A DNA stretch of 64,000 nt from CAVRXQ01 sp963849105 (GCA_963849105.1 CAWKGD010000003.1:186001-250000); one strand, 5' to 3'; shown: positions 8,409 through 17,038, numbered from the stretch's first letter. A program made the numbers and translations. The notes: generated by a model from the letters alone, not told the origin.

Positions 8409-10901
8409 CTACTCGTCGTGAAGCACGAGGGCGGTCGGCGTCCGCTTCGCTGTCCGGCCCGGAAATGCGGCGACAACGTTGGCGAGGATGACGGCGGCCA
8501 GTGCCGCGGCGATGATCCACCACACCGGCACCGTGGGTGCAGGGACGGCGCCGATCTCGCGGGCAAAGAGAGTCCAGAGCCAACGACCGAGTGCGACGCC
8601 GAGAGGGATACCGACGACGATTCCTACCACCGCCGAGATCGAAGCCTGCCAAGCGATAGCCGAGGCGAGTTGTCGCGGCGTGAACCCAAGCACCTTCAAC
8701 AACGCAAGGTCGCGCCGACGACGTCGCACCGATGCCGTGAGTGCCAATCCGAGGGCGACCACCGCTCCGATCGCGAGCCCGGCTGCGAGGAGGACGGGAG
8801 TCGTGCCTGTTGAGCGGTAGTTGACGATCTGCGCTGGGTGTTGCACTGACAACACCGTCGCTTGGTTACCGCCGCAGACAGAGTTATGCGGTGCGGTTGC
8901 CAAGATGGCGTTCGCCGAGGCGGCAAGCCGTTGGGCCGCCTTGAGACCCCTCGGAGAGCCTGGCCCGCCACGAACTCGAATGAAAACCATGTTCGGACCG
9001 TTACAGCCTGGGTAGGCCTGGGGCCCCAACTTTTCTGTGAGGACGCCATTGTCCGCTGGAACAATCGCACCAACCGACATCGATGTGTGCAGCGATTCGG
9101 CGATTCCGATGGCAGGCAGGGTCGCGACTCCTACGATCCTGAGACGGATCGGTCGAGGCGGAAACGCCGGCGTATACCGCAGCTCGATGGTGTCGCCAAT
9201 GTTCTTGTGCAGCTCCGCGAGCGTCATCGCCCCAAGGACGACCTGGCCCGGACCGTCTAGCCCGTGCCCCTCGATGATCGGAGGACTCACCGGCGCGTTG
9301 GGATTGGCGAGCAGCACGGGAACTTCGACGCCATCAAGCTGCAGCGTGGCAAACCACACGCCGGACGAAGCGATGACCGCGTGGTCGCTTGCGAGCGTGG
9401 CCGCGATCGCCCGATTCGGCACCGGGCCGTATCCGTCCGAGCTCTGCACGGCGTAATCCCAATTCCAGCCGTAGAGCCTCGGATGCGACACCAACGTTTG
9501 CAGGCTGCTTCCAAACGTCAACGTTGCTGTCACAACAACCATGGCGACGACTGCGCCAAGGAGGGCCGAACGGGTCGGGTTGGCCGTCTGGCCAGGCCCA
9601 CGTTCGAGGGCGAATTGTGTGCCAACCACCGCAGAAACGGGAAGCGGTGACTTAGCGACAATTTCCGCCGTCGCCGCGTGCCGACGGACTCCGCTTCGGC
9701 GCCGCTCAACTCGATGTGGCGCGTCGACGTAGGCGATGAGCACAGCTGACGCGACGAGAACGCCGGTAAGAACGGCAACTCCGATGCCCAGCACCGTCCA
9801 GTCTGCGTTGATGCCGCGATCGGGGTAGACGGGACGAACGGGCCCGATGGGGGCAAGCGGTGAGAGCGCAACCGCAACGCCCGCGGCGACGAGCGAACCG
9901 ATCGCGATCGAGCCAGTCACGCCGATGAGACCGTCGACGCTCGTCATCGCGGGACCCGCACCGATCGCCCGCATGACGCGCAGGTCCTCGTCACGCTGAC
10001 TCAGTTGACGGGCCAAGGCCTGGATACTGAGGAGGAGCACCGCCAACCCGGCGATGCCACCGAACACTCCGAGCGCGAGCGCCTCGGGTCTGATCGATTG
10101 CTGCGCCTCGGCCTTCAGGTCAGACGCGACCTCAAAATCGGTGAAGTAGTGCTCGTTCGCGGTGAATTCTCGCTCGACATCTGGGACGAAACGCGCGCCG
10201 CCGCGCAGCTGCACCCCGTAGTAGGAGAGCGCCGCGTCCCCGAGCACCATGCGCGTGAGTGCAGGTGTAGCGATGATGTAAGTGGGGAAACGAGCGATCT
10301 GGTCCTCGACGACCTCGCGGTTCACCAGACCAATCCCGACGATCCTTAGCGAGACCCTGCGCGCAGGGCCGTTCTTCGAGGTGGGGCTCAACGCAACCGT
10401 CAGGGTCTGACCCAGGCGGAGGTGCAACGTGGCTGCCGCGGTCTCGGTGACCACGACCTCGTTCGGTTTGGAGGGATCCGCCATCCGACCGGCTGTCACG
10501 GTGAACTTGTCTTGGTTGAAAAGAAGGCCGTCGACACTTCCGACCAGATGCACCTCGCTGTTCAGGCTGCCCGCTTCGACGCGTCCCGATCGGACGAGCG
10601 ACGCGCTAAGGGCGACGTAGCTCTTCACCCGTTCGACATGGGGCAGCCGACGGATCTGGCTCGCAAGGCGCGCGGAATAACCCATCAATCCGCCCGCCGG
10701 GATGATCGTGAGATCTGAGGGGTTCGTACTGGCCAGAAACGCGGAGTATGACGACGCCGTCCGGCGGGCCGCCGCGATCGAGCCGAGAGCGAGACCGCCG
10801 ACCAACCCGATCAGGATTACGAGCGCGACATAACCACCTCGCTGGCGATGCCAAGTGGTTACGAACCTGTACCGGGCTACACCGACCGTTCCGGGACTCA
10901 A
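8409..10901 (-). CDS. large FtsX-family ABC transporter permease
   Basis: About 830 residues. There is an N-terminal membrane helix (YVALVILIGLVGGLALGSIAA), a large extracytoplasmic MacB-like region, a block of three helices (about residues 300-420), a second extracytoplasmic region and a C-terminal FtsX block (LALLKVLGFTPRQLASAIAWQ...VGIPLGVALGRWLWTLFA). This is the two-FtsX layout of actinobacterial export permeases, which need a LolD-like ATPase to work. No ATPase is adjacent, which is unusual. The TTG at 10901 is chosen because GGGGAGG lies about nine bases upstream; the frame is open to a TTG at 10979. Substrate unknown. Confidence 0.85.
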   Translation of the reverse strand: MSPGTVGVARYRFVTTWHRQRGGYVALVILIGLVGGLALGSIAAARRTASSYSAFLASTNPSDLTIIPAGGLMGYSARLASQIRRLPHVERVKSYVALSASLVRSGRVEAGSLNSEVHLVGSVDGLLFNQDKFTVTAGRMADPSKPNEVVVTETAAATLHLRLGQTLTVALSPTSKNGPARRVSLRIVGIGLVNREVVEDQIARFPTYIIATPALTRMVLGDAALSYYGVQLRGGARFVPDVEREFTANEHYFTDFEVASDLKAEAQQSIRPEALALGVFGGIAGLAVLLLSIQALARQLSQRDEDLRVMRAIGAGPAMTSVDGLIGVTGSIAIGSLVAAGVAVALSPLAPIGPVRPVYPDRGINADWTVLGIGVAVLTGVLVASAVLIAYVDAPHRVERRRSGVRRHAATAEIVAKSPLPVSAVVGTQFALERGPGQTANPTRSALLGAVVAMVVVTATLTFGSSLQTLVSHPRLYGWNWDYAVQSSDGYGPVPNRAIAATLASDHAVIASSGVWFATLQLDGVEVPVLLANPNAPVSPPIIEGHGLDGPGQVVLGAMTLAELHKNIGDTIELRYTPAFPPRPIRLRIVGVATLPAIGIAESLHTSMSVGAIVPADNGVLTEKLGPQAYPGCNGPNMVFIRVRGGPGSPRGLKAAQRLAASANAILATAPHNSVCGGNQATVLSVQHPAQIVNYRSTGTTPVLLAAGLAIGAVVALGLALTASVRRRRRDLALLKVLGFTPRQLASAIAWQASISAVVGIVVGIPLGVALGRWLWTLFAREIGAVPAPTVPVWWIIAAALAAVILANVVAAFPGRTAKRTPTALVLHDE

Positions 10902-11177
10902 CAGCAGGCACCTCCCCAAAGGTCGTCCCTCACGGTGTGCCGACCATCTGTTCATTGTGTGGGCCCGTCTACCAGCCAAGAAGGGCGTCAGTCGGTGTCT
11001 CGGCGTCGTATTACCACCCCGTACCGGTCGGCATCACTGTCCCAGAACGCCTGTCAGGGAACAGGGAGGCCGACCAACAAAAGGGATGCGGTCGTACAGT
11101 TCGATCGTGAGTGTGACCCGTCCGAGTTCAGCCAAGCTCGCATTTCAAGCGGATTGAAGGTGGAGGAAAGGTCCCTC

Positions 11178-11576
11178 ATGTCTTCGACACCGATCATCAT
11201 TCGCCGTTCGATCGATGAAGGGCCTGGAGTGGTCGCCGAAGGGACACACCTAGTCATCGAAGACTGGCCCTCCTCAGGCACCGCGACTGAAGTAGCTCCC
11301 CTCCATGTCCATCACGCAGATGATGAGGCGTGGCACGTCATCTCGGGGGCGCTTCGCTTTCGATTCGAGGATCAAGAGTTGATGGTCGAAGCCGGATCGA
11401 CCGTTCTTGTTCCTGCTGGTGTTCCTCACACCTTTGGAAATGCGGGACCGCAACCTTCACGATTCATCATCATTTTGTCCAGGAGGCTCCATGAGCTCAT
11501 CAGCGAACTCCATGAGTCTGATCGTTCAGCGCACCCGGCTATCTATCAGAAGTACGAGTCCGGCCTCTTGGAATAA
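11178..11576 (+). CDS. cupin-domain protein
   Basis: A 132-residue single-domain cupin. Motif 1 is PLHVHHADDEAWHVISG and motif 2 is PAGVPHTFGNAG, so the usual three His and one Glu metal ligands are present. Such small cupins can be isomerases, dioxygenases or sensors; no substrate can be read from the sequence. The ribosome site GGAGGAAAGG (11162-11171) fixes the ATG at 11178. It is divergent from the FtsX permease gene, with about 280 bases between them. Confidence 0.8.
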   Translation: MSSTPIIIRRSIDEGPGVVAEGTHLVIEDWPSSGTATEVAPLHVHHADDEAWHVISGALRFRFEDQELMVEAGSTVLVPAGVPHTFGNAGPQPSRFIIILSRRLHELISELHESDRSAHPAIYQKYESGLLE

Positions 11577-12138
11577 CCACGCGACACGTAGTGTCACGAT
11601 TCCTTGATAGAGCTGACGCCCGTTCGTGCCGTTCCAACCGACCTCTCCGAGTGGAAGGAGGTTCCGTGAGCGATCGCAGACGCGCATGGACACGAGTTCG
11701 TTTGAGTATCCCTAAAGGTGCGAAAGAAGGTTCGGACGGGAATGCCCCAGATCGCCGGATCGGCGACGCCTCAGAACGGGACTCGCACCTCGCCCCGCGC
11801 GCTCGCCACACAGTCGCTGGTTTCCCGTTTAATTGATCTCAATTACTTGGACGGGATTAAGCGAAATCACCGACGAGCACTGCGGCTGATGTGTCCGCTC
11901 ACAAGTGGCGGAGCGCCTAGGTTTTCAGGTCACGCGTGGTACTCAACGAGCATCTCCGAGTTTCCATCGAGCGGTTCGGCGTCGACAAGTCCTGATCGAT
12001 GTCGGTCGCAAGATTCCACGACATAAACGTCGCGACCAGCGTGGAGCGAACCACGCCATACAGCGCTCCCGTCGCACCGCTCTCGCCCATGCTCAGTTTT
12101 GACGATGCGTTGGCACCTGCGCCTCAACCGCGCAACGT
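11577..12138 (+). other. intergenic region without a clear gene
   Basis: A strong ribosome site (GGAAGGAGG, about 11653-11661) precedes a GTG at 11666 that opens a 56-codon frame starting SDRRRAWTRVR. The rest of that frame has no family resemblance, so I do not call it. From about 11710 the sequence TCCCTAAA(G/C)GTGCGA resembles 27323, near another repeat. A TTTAAT-type palindrome lies at 11828-11845. Nothing else is seen. Confidence 0.4.
11828..11845 (+). repeat. TTTAAT...ATTA palindromic repeat, copy 1
   Basis: TTTAATTGATCTCAATTA fits the motif TTTAAT-N6-8-ATTAA found eight times in this window, always between or at the edge of genes. Confidence 0.5.
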
Positions 12139-12366
12139 TCACTTCGAGCACGGCGGGGTGGAACGCACCCTCCCAGCGTCCAATCCCCGCGTCCCGATCT
12201 GGCGGGGGTCGTTCGCAATGAGAATCTCCCAGCACGGTTGACACAGCCACCATTTCGACAAGCTTGTGGCTTCAAAGGACGAACCCAGGTCGAAGGTCTC
12301 CCGACATCTGGAGCATTGACGAGATGTGAGGTGGGCGAGCGACGGACTGCCGGTGGCTAGGCCCAT
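12139..12366 (-). CDS. possible small zinc-ribbon protein
   Basis: A 75-codon frame with an ATG start. It holds two CxxC pairs (C18-C21 in CSRC and C42-C45 in CQPC) separated by 20 residues, and a WWLCQPCWEIL segment that looks like a treble-clef or zinc-ribbon knuckle. No named family is recognised and no good ribosome site is visible. The tail after residue 55 looks random, so it may be a decayed gene. A second zinc-ribbon-like frame lies just to the right on the same strand. Confidence 0.35.
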   Translation of the reverse strand: MGLATGSPSLAHLTSRQCSRCRETFDLGSSFEATSLSKWWLCQPCWEILIANDPRQIGTRGLDAGRVRSTPPCSK

Positions 12367-12534
12367 CAGAACCGCCGATCTTGCCGCCGAAAAGCGGCGG
12401 CGCTGGAGTTCGAAGTGGACTCAATGCATCGTACAGCCGTTCGGTAGGTAGCCGAACATCCGTTCCGGGATGCTTCCGAGATAGCACGTGTTCGCGCGGC
12501 CTCTTCGGTAGCAGGACTGTCGCACGCCAGACTT

Positions 12535-12569
12535 CGCGTTTAATCGAACACGACTAAACGCGCGCACTC
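12535..12569 (+). repeat. TTTAAT...ATTA palindromic repeat, copy 2
   Basis: CGCGTTTAATCGAACACG followed by ACTAAACGCGCGCAC. It is preceded by AGACTTCG, exactly as in the copy at 12937, so the two copies flank the broken zinc-ribbon gene as direct repeats. Confidence 0.55.
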
Positions 12570-12580
12570 TTACGAAGTCT

Positions 12581-12850
12581 CTAGGGTGTTTCGTCTGTCG
12601 TGCCAGTGTCGACGGGACGGCGTTTCGTCACGGCGTGCTGCACATAGAGCTCCGACCCGCACTCGGGACAGGATCTGAGGCGATCCTGGATCTCAGTTTG
12701 GGCTTCAACGAGTTATTCGGCACTCTGAGAGAACATTCGCCTGCCGGGTAGCCTCGGAACAAATTGTGCTTGGCGACGCGTGAGCAGCCAACGGCCTCCG
12801 CAGTCCTTGCAGGTGCCTTCGTATCCACGATGGAGCGCGAACAAAGGCAC
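12581..12850 (-). pseudogene. zinc-ribbon-like protein broken by an in-frame stop
   Basis: On the minus strand a frame from GTG at 12850 reads ALHRGYEGTCKDCGGRWLLT, stops at TAA (12713-12715), and continues in the same frame with EIQDRLRSCPECGSELYV to TAG at 12581. The CKDCGG and CPECG pairs on either side of the stop would together make one four-cysteine zinc ribbon, as in short proteins of the TCKDCG...CPEC type. The stop lies between the two halves, so the intact protein cannot be made. Both flanks carry the AGACTTCGCGTTT palindromic repeat. Confidence 0.4.
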
Positions 12851-12936
12851 CGTTCGGAGGCTAGCCGGGCCCGCATTGCAGCCGTATTGACGGAGCGACC
12901 AGCAAGGCTGTATTGCACGAGGCCGGCGTGAGACTT

Positions 12937-12970
12937 CGCGTTTTAATTCAACTCGATTAAACGCGCACGC
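12937..12970 (+). repeat. TTTAAT...ATTA palindromic repeat, copy 3
   Basis: CGCGTTTTAATTCAACTCG followed by ATTAAACGCGCACGC. It is preceded by AGACTTCG as in copy 2. Confidence 0.55.
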
Positions 12971-12986
12971 TTCCGGCCGTATTTCG

Positions 12987-13295
12987 TCATCGGCCGTTTC
13001 CTCCAGGTCCGTTGGGGGTGTTCGTGTTGACCAAAAGTTCCAGCACCTCACCGATCGTTCGTTCTCGACCGATGGCTTCTCCGAGGGGCAAATCGGTCTG
13101 GATGGAGTAGCGGTTGCGACGGCCGTTCTTGTCCTTCACGACGTAGCCGGATGAAATGAGGTCGGTAACGATGCCGTAGGCGCTGCGCTCGGTGATGCCG
13201 ACCGACGCGGCGATGTCGCGCAAACGCACCCCGGGGTCGTGGGCGATGCAGACGAGCGCTCGGGCATGGTTGGTGAGAAAGCTCCACTCCGCCAT
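12987..13295 (-). CDS. small MarR-like winged-helix regulator
   Basis: A 102-residue protein made almost entirely of one winged helix: EWSFLTNHARALVCIAHDPG, then RLRDIAASVGITERSAYGIV (recognition helix) and a wing with KNGRRNRYSI. It closes with TIGEVLELLV, the usual end of this actinobacterial group of mini-regulators. The ATG at 13295 begins the conserved AEWSFL segment. It is divergent from the GYD-domain gene across 134 bases that hold AT-rich DNA and a TAGCA/TGCTA pair (13307-13311 and 13332-13336), which may be its site. Ligand unknown. Confidence 0.8.
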   Translation of the reverse strand: MAEWSFLTNHARALVCIAHDPGVRLRDIAASVGITERSAYGIVTDLISSGYVVKDKNGRRNRYSIQTDLPLGEAIGRERTIGEVLELLVNTNTPNGPGGNGR

Positions 13296-13429
13296 CAGAC
13301 ACAATATAGCAGTACATTTCCAGAAGTGGATTGCTAGTTATATGGATCTAGAGTAGAGTGAGTCGCAGACCCCCAGGCCCTCCTGTCGTCGACACCGAGT
13401 TGCTCGAGAGTCAGCGAAAGGATGCAGCC

Positions 13430-13708
13430 ATGAAATACATCACGTTGCTGAACCTGACACCGAAGGGCCGCGAGCACTTGCCCGAGGCCAAGGACATTCT
13501 GCTCAAGATGACCGGAGTCGCCGAGCAGTTCGGTGGCAAGGTCGAGTCGGTGTGGGCGACCGTCGGCCACTACGACTTCATTGCAGTGGCCGAGTACGCG
13601 ACCCCTGAGAACGCCTTCAGGGCGCGGGTCAAGCTGGCGGAGCTCGGATACTTCTTGCTCGAGGGCCTAGAAGCCTTCGACATGGAGTTCTTCCTCACGA
13701 CCGTCTGA
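13430..13708 (+). CDS. GYD-domain protein
   Basis: A 92-residue protein matching the GYD family across its full length (YITLLNLTPKGREHL, WATVGHYDFIAVAEY, LLEGLEAFDM). The fold is dimeric ferredoxin-like and the function is unknown. GAAAGGA (13416-13422) sits correctly before the ATG at 13430. It is divergent from the small MarR-like regulator and is followed by a hairpin terminator. Regulation by the neighbour is inferred from position only. Confidence 0.85.
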   Translation: MKYITLLNLTPKGREHLPEAKDILLKMTGVAEQFGGKVESVWATVGHYDFIAVAEYATPENAFRARVKLAELGYFLLEGLEAFDMEFFLTTV

Positions 13709-13721
13709 CGTCTTTGTGGCG

Positions 13722-13746
13722 CGCCACCCCCAAGCCGGGGGTGGCG
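13722..13746 (+). terminator. GC-rich hairpin after the GYD gene
   Basis: CGCCACCCCC, loop AAGCC, GGGGGTGGCG: a perfect ten-base stem 14 bases after the stop codon. No U-run follows, which is common for actinobacterial terminators. Confidence 0.7.
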
Positions 13747-13847
13747 TGTGCGCTATCGGTGATCGAAGTAGTCCGCGGATTGCGGTGGAGACGTCCAAAA
13801 CGGCGCGACCGGATTGGCGAATGCACGCGCAATCTGCACGACTACCC

Positions 13848-13898
13848 GATTTAATAGAACTCGATTAAACGCTTAATAGAACTCGATTAAACGCGCAC
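13848..13898 (+). repeat. TTTAAT...ATTA palindromic repeat, two tandem copies
   Basis: The unit TTAATAGAACTCGATTAAA plus CGC occurs twice in direct tandem (13851 and 13873). These are the clearest copies of the family. They lie in the gap between the GYD gene and the small-gene pair. Confidence 0.7.
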
Positions 13899-13957
13899 TT
13901 TCACCTGACCGCTCCTCGATACGCACCTCGACCACCTGTCCGCGTCGAACACTTTCG

Positions 13958-14191
13958 CTACGTCGCGTTAGTTCCCTCTCTGAAATGCTTCCAGAAGACC
14001 TCGAATTCTTCGAGAGACATCTGCGGCCCAAGGGGATCGTCTGTCAACGCGCGCCGCCAATACTCCCGTTCCCCTTCCGGTGCGTTGCGGGCTTCGCTGA
14101 ACAAATCTTCAAAGCCAGCATCCCGCGAAAGAAACGCAGCCTCGGCGAGTTCATCAAACTCCTCGTCTCCGGGACCGTCAAAGTCGCTCAC
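13958..14191 (-). CDS. small acidic protein of unknown function
   Basis: 77 residues, strongly acidic (SDFDGPGDEEFDELAEAAFL), with a C-terminal SLEEFEVFWKHFREG helix. No family is recognised. The GTG start overlaps the stop of the upstream gene in a GTGA junction (14188-14191), which implies translational coupling and is good evidence that both frames are real. An acidic partner coupled to a basic one recalls toxin-antitoxin layouts, but I see no known toxin fold and do not claim one. Confidence 0.55.
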   Translation of the reverse strand: MSDFDGPGDEEFDELAEAAFLSRDAGFEDLFSEARNAPEGEREYWRRALTDDPLGPQMSLEEFEVFWKHFREGTNAT

Positions 14192-14382
14192 TTGGACCTC
14201 ATTTCGCGGTTAGCTATGTTCTCGCGCCGATTTCGGACAATTCGTCCCTGTTTCGTCCGATCAACAAGGACTGCTCCACCCGGCTGAAATACCCTGAAGT
14301 CCCTCAAGAAATAGTTCGAGTAATCCTGAACGATTAAGCGACCGTCCCCGACCGGCACTTCTGCCACACCCGCGTTATCCAT
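14188..14382 (-). CDS. small protein of unknown function, coupled to the acidic protein
   Basis: 64 residues ending in a basic tail (RIVRNRRENIANREMRSK), with a beta-rich front (LIVQDYSNYFLRDFRVF). No family is recognised. The four-base overlap with the next gene supports expression. The ATG at 14382 and the first 10-11 codons lie inside a dispersed repeat shared with 25246-25309, so the start may have been supplied by the repeat, or the true start may be a later codon. Confidence 0.5.
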   Translation of the reverse strand: MDNAGVAEVPVGDGRLIVQDYSNYFLRDFRVFQPGGAVLVDRTKQGRIVRNRRENIANREMRSK

Positions 14383-14414
14383 ATGACCGCGTGTTATGGG
14401 CTACCGCTCCGACA
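14350..14414 (+). repeat. dispersed repeat shared (inverted) with 25246-25309
   Basis: ACCGGCACTTCTGCCACACC and later GTGTTATGGGCTACC are shared with the reverse strand of 25246-25309; the middle is diverged. The element overlaps the start codon of the small gene at 14382. Confidence 0.6.
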
Positions 14415-14649
14415 TCACTGCCGCTTACGCGTACCTGGCACATTTTGGACGGTCTCCGCGTGAATGCCGAAGTCTTCCCTCACAATCGACAGCGGTTGGC
14501 GCGAAGTGGCAGATACCGCTCTCGGATTCGTGCAGCGCTTTGTGCCCGGCGGTTGATTCATCGCTTCCCCAGCCCTATTCTCCGAGGTTCAGCGATCTAG
14601 AAGGTGGCCATGCCGGTTGCCGCCGCCTCATCCAATCAGTAGGTGCCGC

Positions 14650-15081
14650 GTGAGCGACACCGCGAAAATCCGCACCGAGGCCAACCGGGCGGTCATCCGA
14701 GAGGCATTCGAAGCGTGGCGCGACGGAACCGCCTCTATCACCGACGTGTTCGCCCCGGACATGGTATGGCGCATCGAAGGTCACTCACTGGCCTCCAAAC
14801 AGTACCGGGACAAACGGCAATTTATCGACGAGGTACTGGCCCCCTTTGCGGCCAGATTCAACTCCTCAGACCCGTTCCGGCCGAGCACGATCCGATCGGT
14901 CCACGCCGACGGTGAAATGGTGATCGTCCTATGGGAGGGACGAGGGATTGCCAAGGACGGCGCGCCCTACGCGAACAGTTACGCGTGGTTCATGACGATG
15001 CGCGACGGGAAGGTGGTCGACGGTACGGCCTTTTACGACAGCATCTCCTTTAACGATCTCTGGACTCGCGTTCAACCCTGA
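14650..15081 (+). CDS. SnoaL-like / NTF2-fold protein
   Basis: A 143-residue protein of the NTF2-like superfamily: N-terminal helix EANRAVIREAFEAWRDG, DVFAPDMVWRIEGHS, and YANSYAWFMTMRDGKVVDGTAFYD at the end, the usual SnoaL/ketosteroid-isomerase-like pattern. The catalytic role cannot be assigned. The GTG at 14650 begins the aligned N-terminus; a longer frame from 14617 has no support. It is 56 bases upstream of the carotenoid oxygenase gene and may be co-transcribed with it. Confidence 0.75.
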   Translation: MSDTAKIRTEANRAVIREAFEAWRDGTASITDVFAPDMVWRIEGHSLASKQYRDKRQFIDEVLAPFAARFNSSDPFRPSTIRSVHADGEMVIVLWEGRGIAKDGAPYANSYAWFMTMRDGKVVDGTAFYDSISFNDLWTRVQP

Positions 15082-15137
15082 CGACTCCACCTACCCTGGC
15101 CGCCCCCGGTCGACCCGAAAACTGAAAGGAATTCGCG

Positions 15138-16508
15138 ATGTCCGATCAGAGTCGCTTCCTCGAAGGCCCATTCGCCCCGGTCGAAAAGGAGATCACTGCT
15201 TTCGACCTTCCGGTCACTGGCCAGATACCGACCGAGTTGAACGGGCGGTACCTGCGCAACGGACCAAATCCGATGCGAACCGACGACCCGAACTATCACT
15301 GGTTCCTCGGAGACGGGATGGTGCACGGAGTCAGGCTTCGCGACGGCCGTGCCGAGTGGTACCGCAACAGGTGGGTGCGGTCGAAGAGCGTCGCGGCCGC
15401 GCTGGGTGAGACGTGGCCCGCCGGCCCGGTGCACGACAATGCGGACTTCGCCGCTAACACCCACGTCCTCGCCCACGCCGGACGCATCCTCGCAACCGTC
15501 GAGGCAGGTCCTTTGCCTTACCAGCTCACCGACGAACTCGAGACCGTCGGGCCTTGCGACTTCGCCGGCACGCTTCCTGGTGGGTTTGCGGCCCACACGA
15601 AGTTCGACCAGCGCACCGGCGAGCTGCACGCCATCGCCTACTACTGGGCCTGGGACCACGTCCAGCACATCGTCATCGACACGACGGGACGAGTGACCCG
15701 GACGACCGACGTCCCAGTCACCGACGGACCGATGATGCACGATTTCGTCCTCACAGAGAACTTCATCGTCCTGCTCGACTTGCCCGTCACGTTCAGCATG
15801 CAGTTGGCAGCGGCGGGCAGCAAGCTTCCTTACACCTGGAATCCGGACCATCAGGCACGCGTTGGGTTGCTTCCTCGCGACGGCGGCTCAGACGACGTTC
15901 GCTGGATCGAGATCGAGTCGTGCTTCGTCTTCCACACCCTCGGCGGCTACGACGACGCCGGTCGAGTCGTGGTCGACTTGTGCCGATACGACCACTCGTA
16001 CGACGTGGCGAAGTTGAGGGGACCCGGTCCACTCACCCTCGATCGGTGGATCATCGACCCGGCCGGAGGCAAGCTCACCGCGCAGCGACTCGACGACCGC
16101 AAGCAGGAGTTCCCGCGCGTCGACGAACGCCGTATCGGCAGGCCGTACCGGTATGGCTACACCGCCGTTATCGGCGCAGGCACAAAGGCGACCCTTTCCC
16201 TGAGTGGGGACGTGTCCGACGACGAGTTCACCAACGCCCTTCTCAAACACGATTTGTCAGCCGGTACCGTGCAGCCACACGAGTTCGGTCGGGACGCCGC
16301 CGTCGGAGAGGCCGTCTTTGCCCCGGCCAAGGCGGACGGCGCCGAGGACGACGGCTACGTGCTCGCCTTCGTCAACGACCCCCAGCGCGGCGCAGCCGAC
16401 CTGGTGATCCTCGCGGCACAGGACTTCAACGGGCAACCGGTTGGCCGCGTCCATCTGCCGTCCCGGATTCCGCTCGGCCTTCACGGGAACTGGATCGCAG
16501 ACCAGTAG
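15138..16508 (+). CDS. carotenoid oxygenase (RPE65 family)
   Basis: A 456-residue non-haem iron dioxygenase of the carotenoid/stilbene cleavage family. The start LPVTGQIPTELNGRYLRNGPNP and HWFLGDGMVHG are diagnostic. The four iron-binding histidines are visible in GGFAAHTKFD, GPMMHDFVL, CFVFHTLGGYDD and PLGLHGNW. The third, normally in FHHxNAYE, is slightly atypical. It cleaves a conjugated double bond with O2 in the cytosol or at the membrane; whether the substrate is a carotenoid, apocarotenoid or lignin-type stilbene cannot be told. AAAGGA precedes the ATG. A DUF302 gene follows after 50 bases. Confidence 0.92.
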   Translation: MSDQSRFLEGPFAPVEKEITAFDLPVTGQIPTELNGRYLRNGPNPMRTDDPNYHWFLGDGMVHGVRLRDGRAEWYRNRWVRSKSVAAALGETWPAGPVHDNADFAANTHVLAHAGRILATVEAGPLPYQLTDELETVGPCDFAGTLPGGFAAHTKFDQRTGELHAIAYYWAWDHVQHIVIDTTGRVTRTTDVPVTDGPMMHDFVLTENFIVLLDLPVTFSMQLAAAGSKLPYTWNPDHQARVGLLPRDGGSDDVRWIEIESCFVFHTLGGYDDAGRVVVDLCRYDHSYDVAKLRGPGPLTLDRWIIDPAGGKLTAQRLDDRKQEFPRVDERRIGRPYRYGYTAVIGAGTKATLSLSGDVSDDEFTNALLKHDLSAGTVQPHEFGRDAAVGEAVFAPAKADGAEDDGYVLAFVNDPQRGAADLVILAAQDFNGQPVGRVHLPSRIPLGLHGNWIADQ

Positions 16509-16558
16509 GTTCCGTCAGTCCAAGTCGATCGACGTTTCCCAACGAAGGAGGCAAAGCG

Positions 16559-16966
16559 ATGCCCAGTTCGGAGCCGGCGCCGGATGAGACGGAGGTCGTC
16601 ACGAAACTTAGCCCCCTGTCGGTCCGAGACACCGTTTCGCGTCTCACTGAGTTGGTGACCGCGAAGAAGATGAAACTCTTCGCCGTTATCGATCAGGCTG
16701 CTGAAGCGCGAGAGGTTGGACTTCAGCTGCGTGACACCGTCCTGGTGATGTTCGGCAGCCCGGCCGCCGGCACACCTGTCATGGTGGCCGCGCCCTTGGC
16801 AGCGCTCGACTTGCCGCTCAAGTTGCTTGTATGGGCCGACGGTGATCGGACAAAGGTCACTTACGAGTCCCCCGTTGCACTCGCGGCGCGTCACAACCTT
16901 CCACCTGACCTCGCGGGAAATCTCGCCGGAATCGGTCCACTCACTGACGCGCTTGTCGCCCAGTAA
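16559..16966 (+). CDS. DUF302 family protein
   Basis: A 135-residue protein with the DUF302 pattern: SVRDTVSRLTELVTAKKMKL then FAVIDQAAEAREVGLQL, VLVMFGSPAAGTPVM, DLPLKLLVW and KVTYESP. The function is unknown; some members are linked to detoxification or redox. GAAGGAGG just upstream gives a strong ribosome site for the ATG at 16559. It is probably transcribed with the carotenoid oxygenase gene and ends in a hairpin. Confidence 0.88.
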   Translation: MPSSEPAPDETEVVTKLSPLSVRDTVSRLTELVTAKKMKLFAVIDQAAEAREVGLQLRDTVLVMFGSPAAGTPVMVAAPLAALDLPLKLLVWADGDRTKVTYESPVALAARHNLPPDLAGNLAGIGPLTDALVAQ

Positions 16967-16975
16967 CAAAACGGT

Positions 16976-16998
16976 GCTCGCGATCGTCGTTCGCGAGC
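16976..16998 (+). terminator. hairpin between convergent genes
   Basis: GCTCGCGA, seven-base loop, TCGCGAGC: a perfect eight-base stem nine bases after the DUF302 stop, between it and the converging DUF202 gene. It could serve both. Confidence 0.6.
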
Positions 16999-17038
16999 CG
17001 AGGCCCGCCCTTTTCAGCCAGAGGGACCGATGTGGCAT

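Noticed and set aside
13722..13746. GYD gene hairpin as a riboswitch or attenuator
   Set aside because: It lies after the stop codon with no following gene on that strand for over 900 bases. A terminator fits better.
15554..16558. Long open frame on the plus strand overlapping the carotenoid oxygenase gene and running into the DUF302 gene
   Set aside because: It is Arg/His-rich, with no family motif. The oxygenase occupies the correct frame; only the DUF302 part from 16559 is real.
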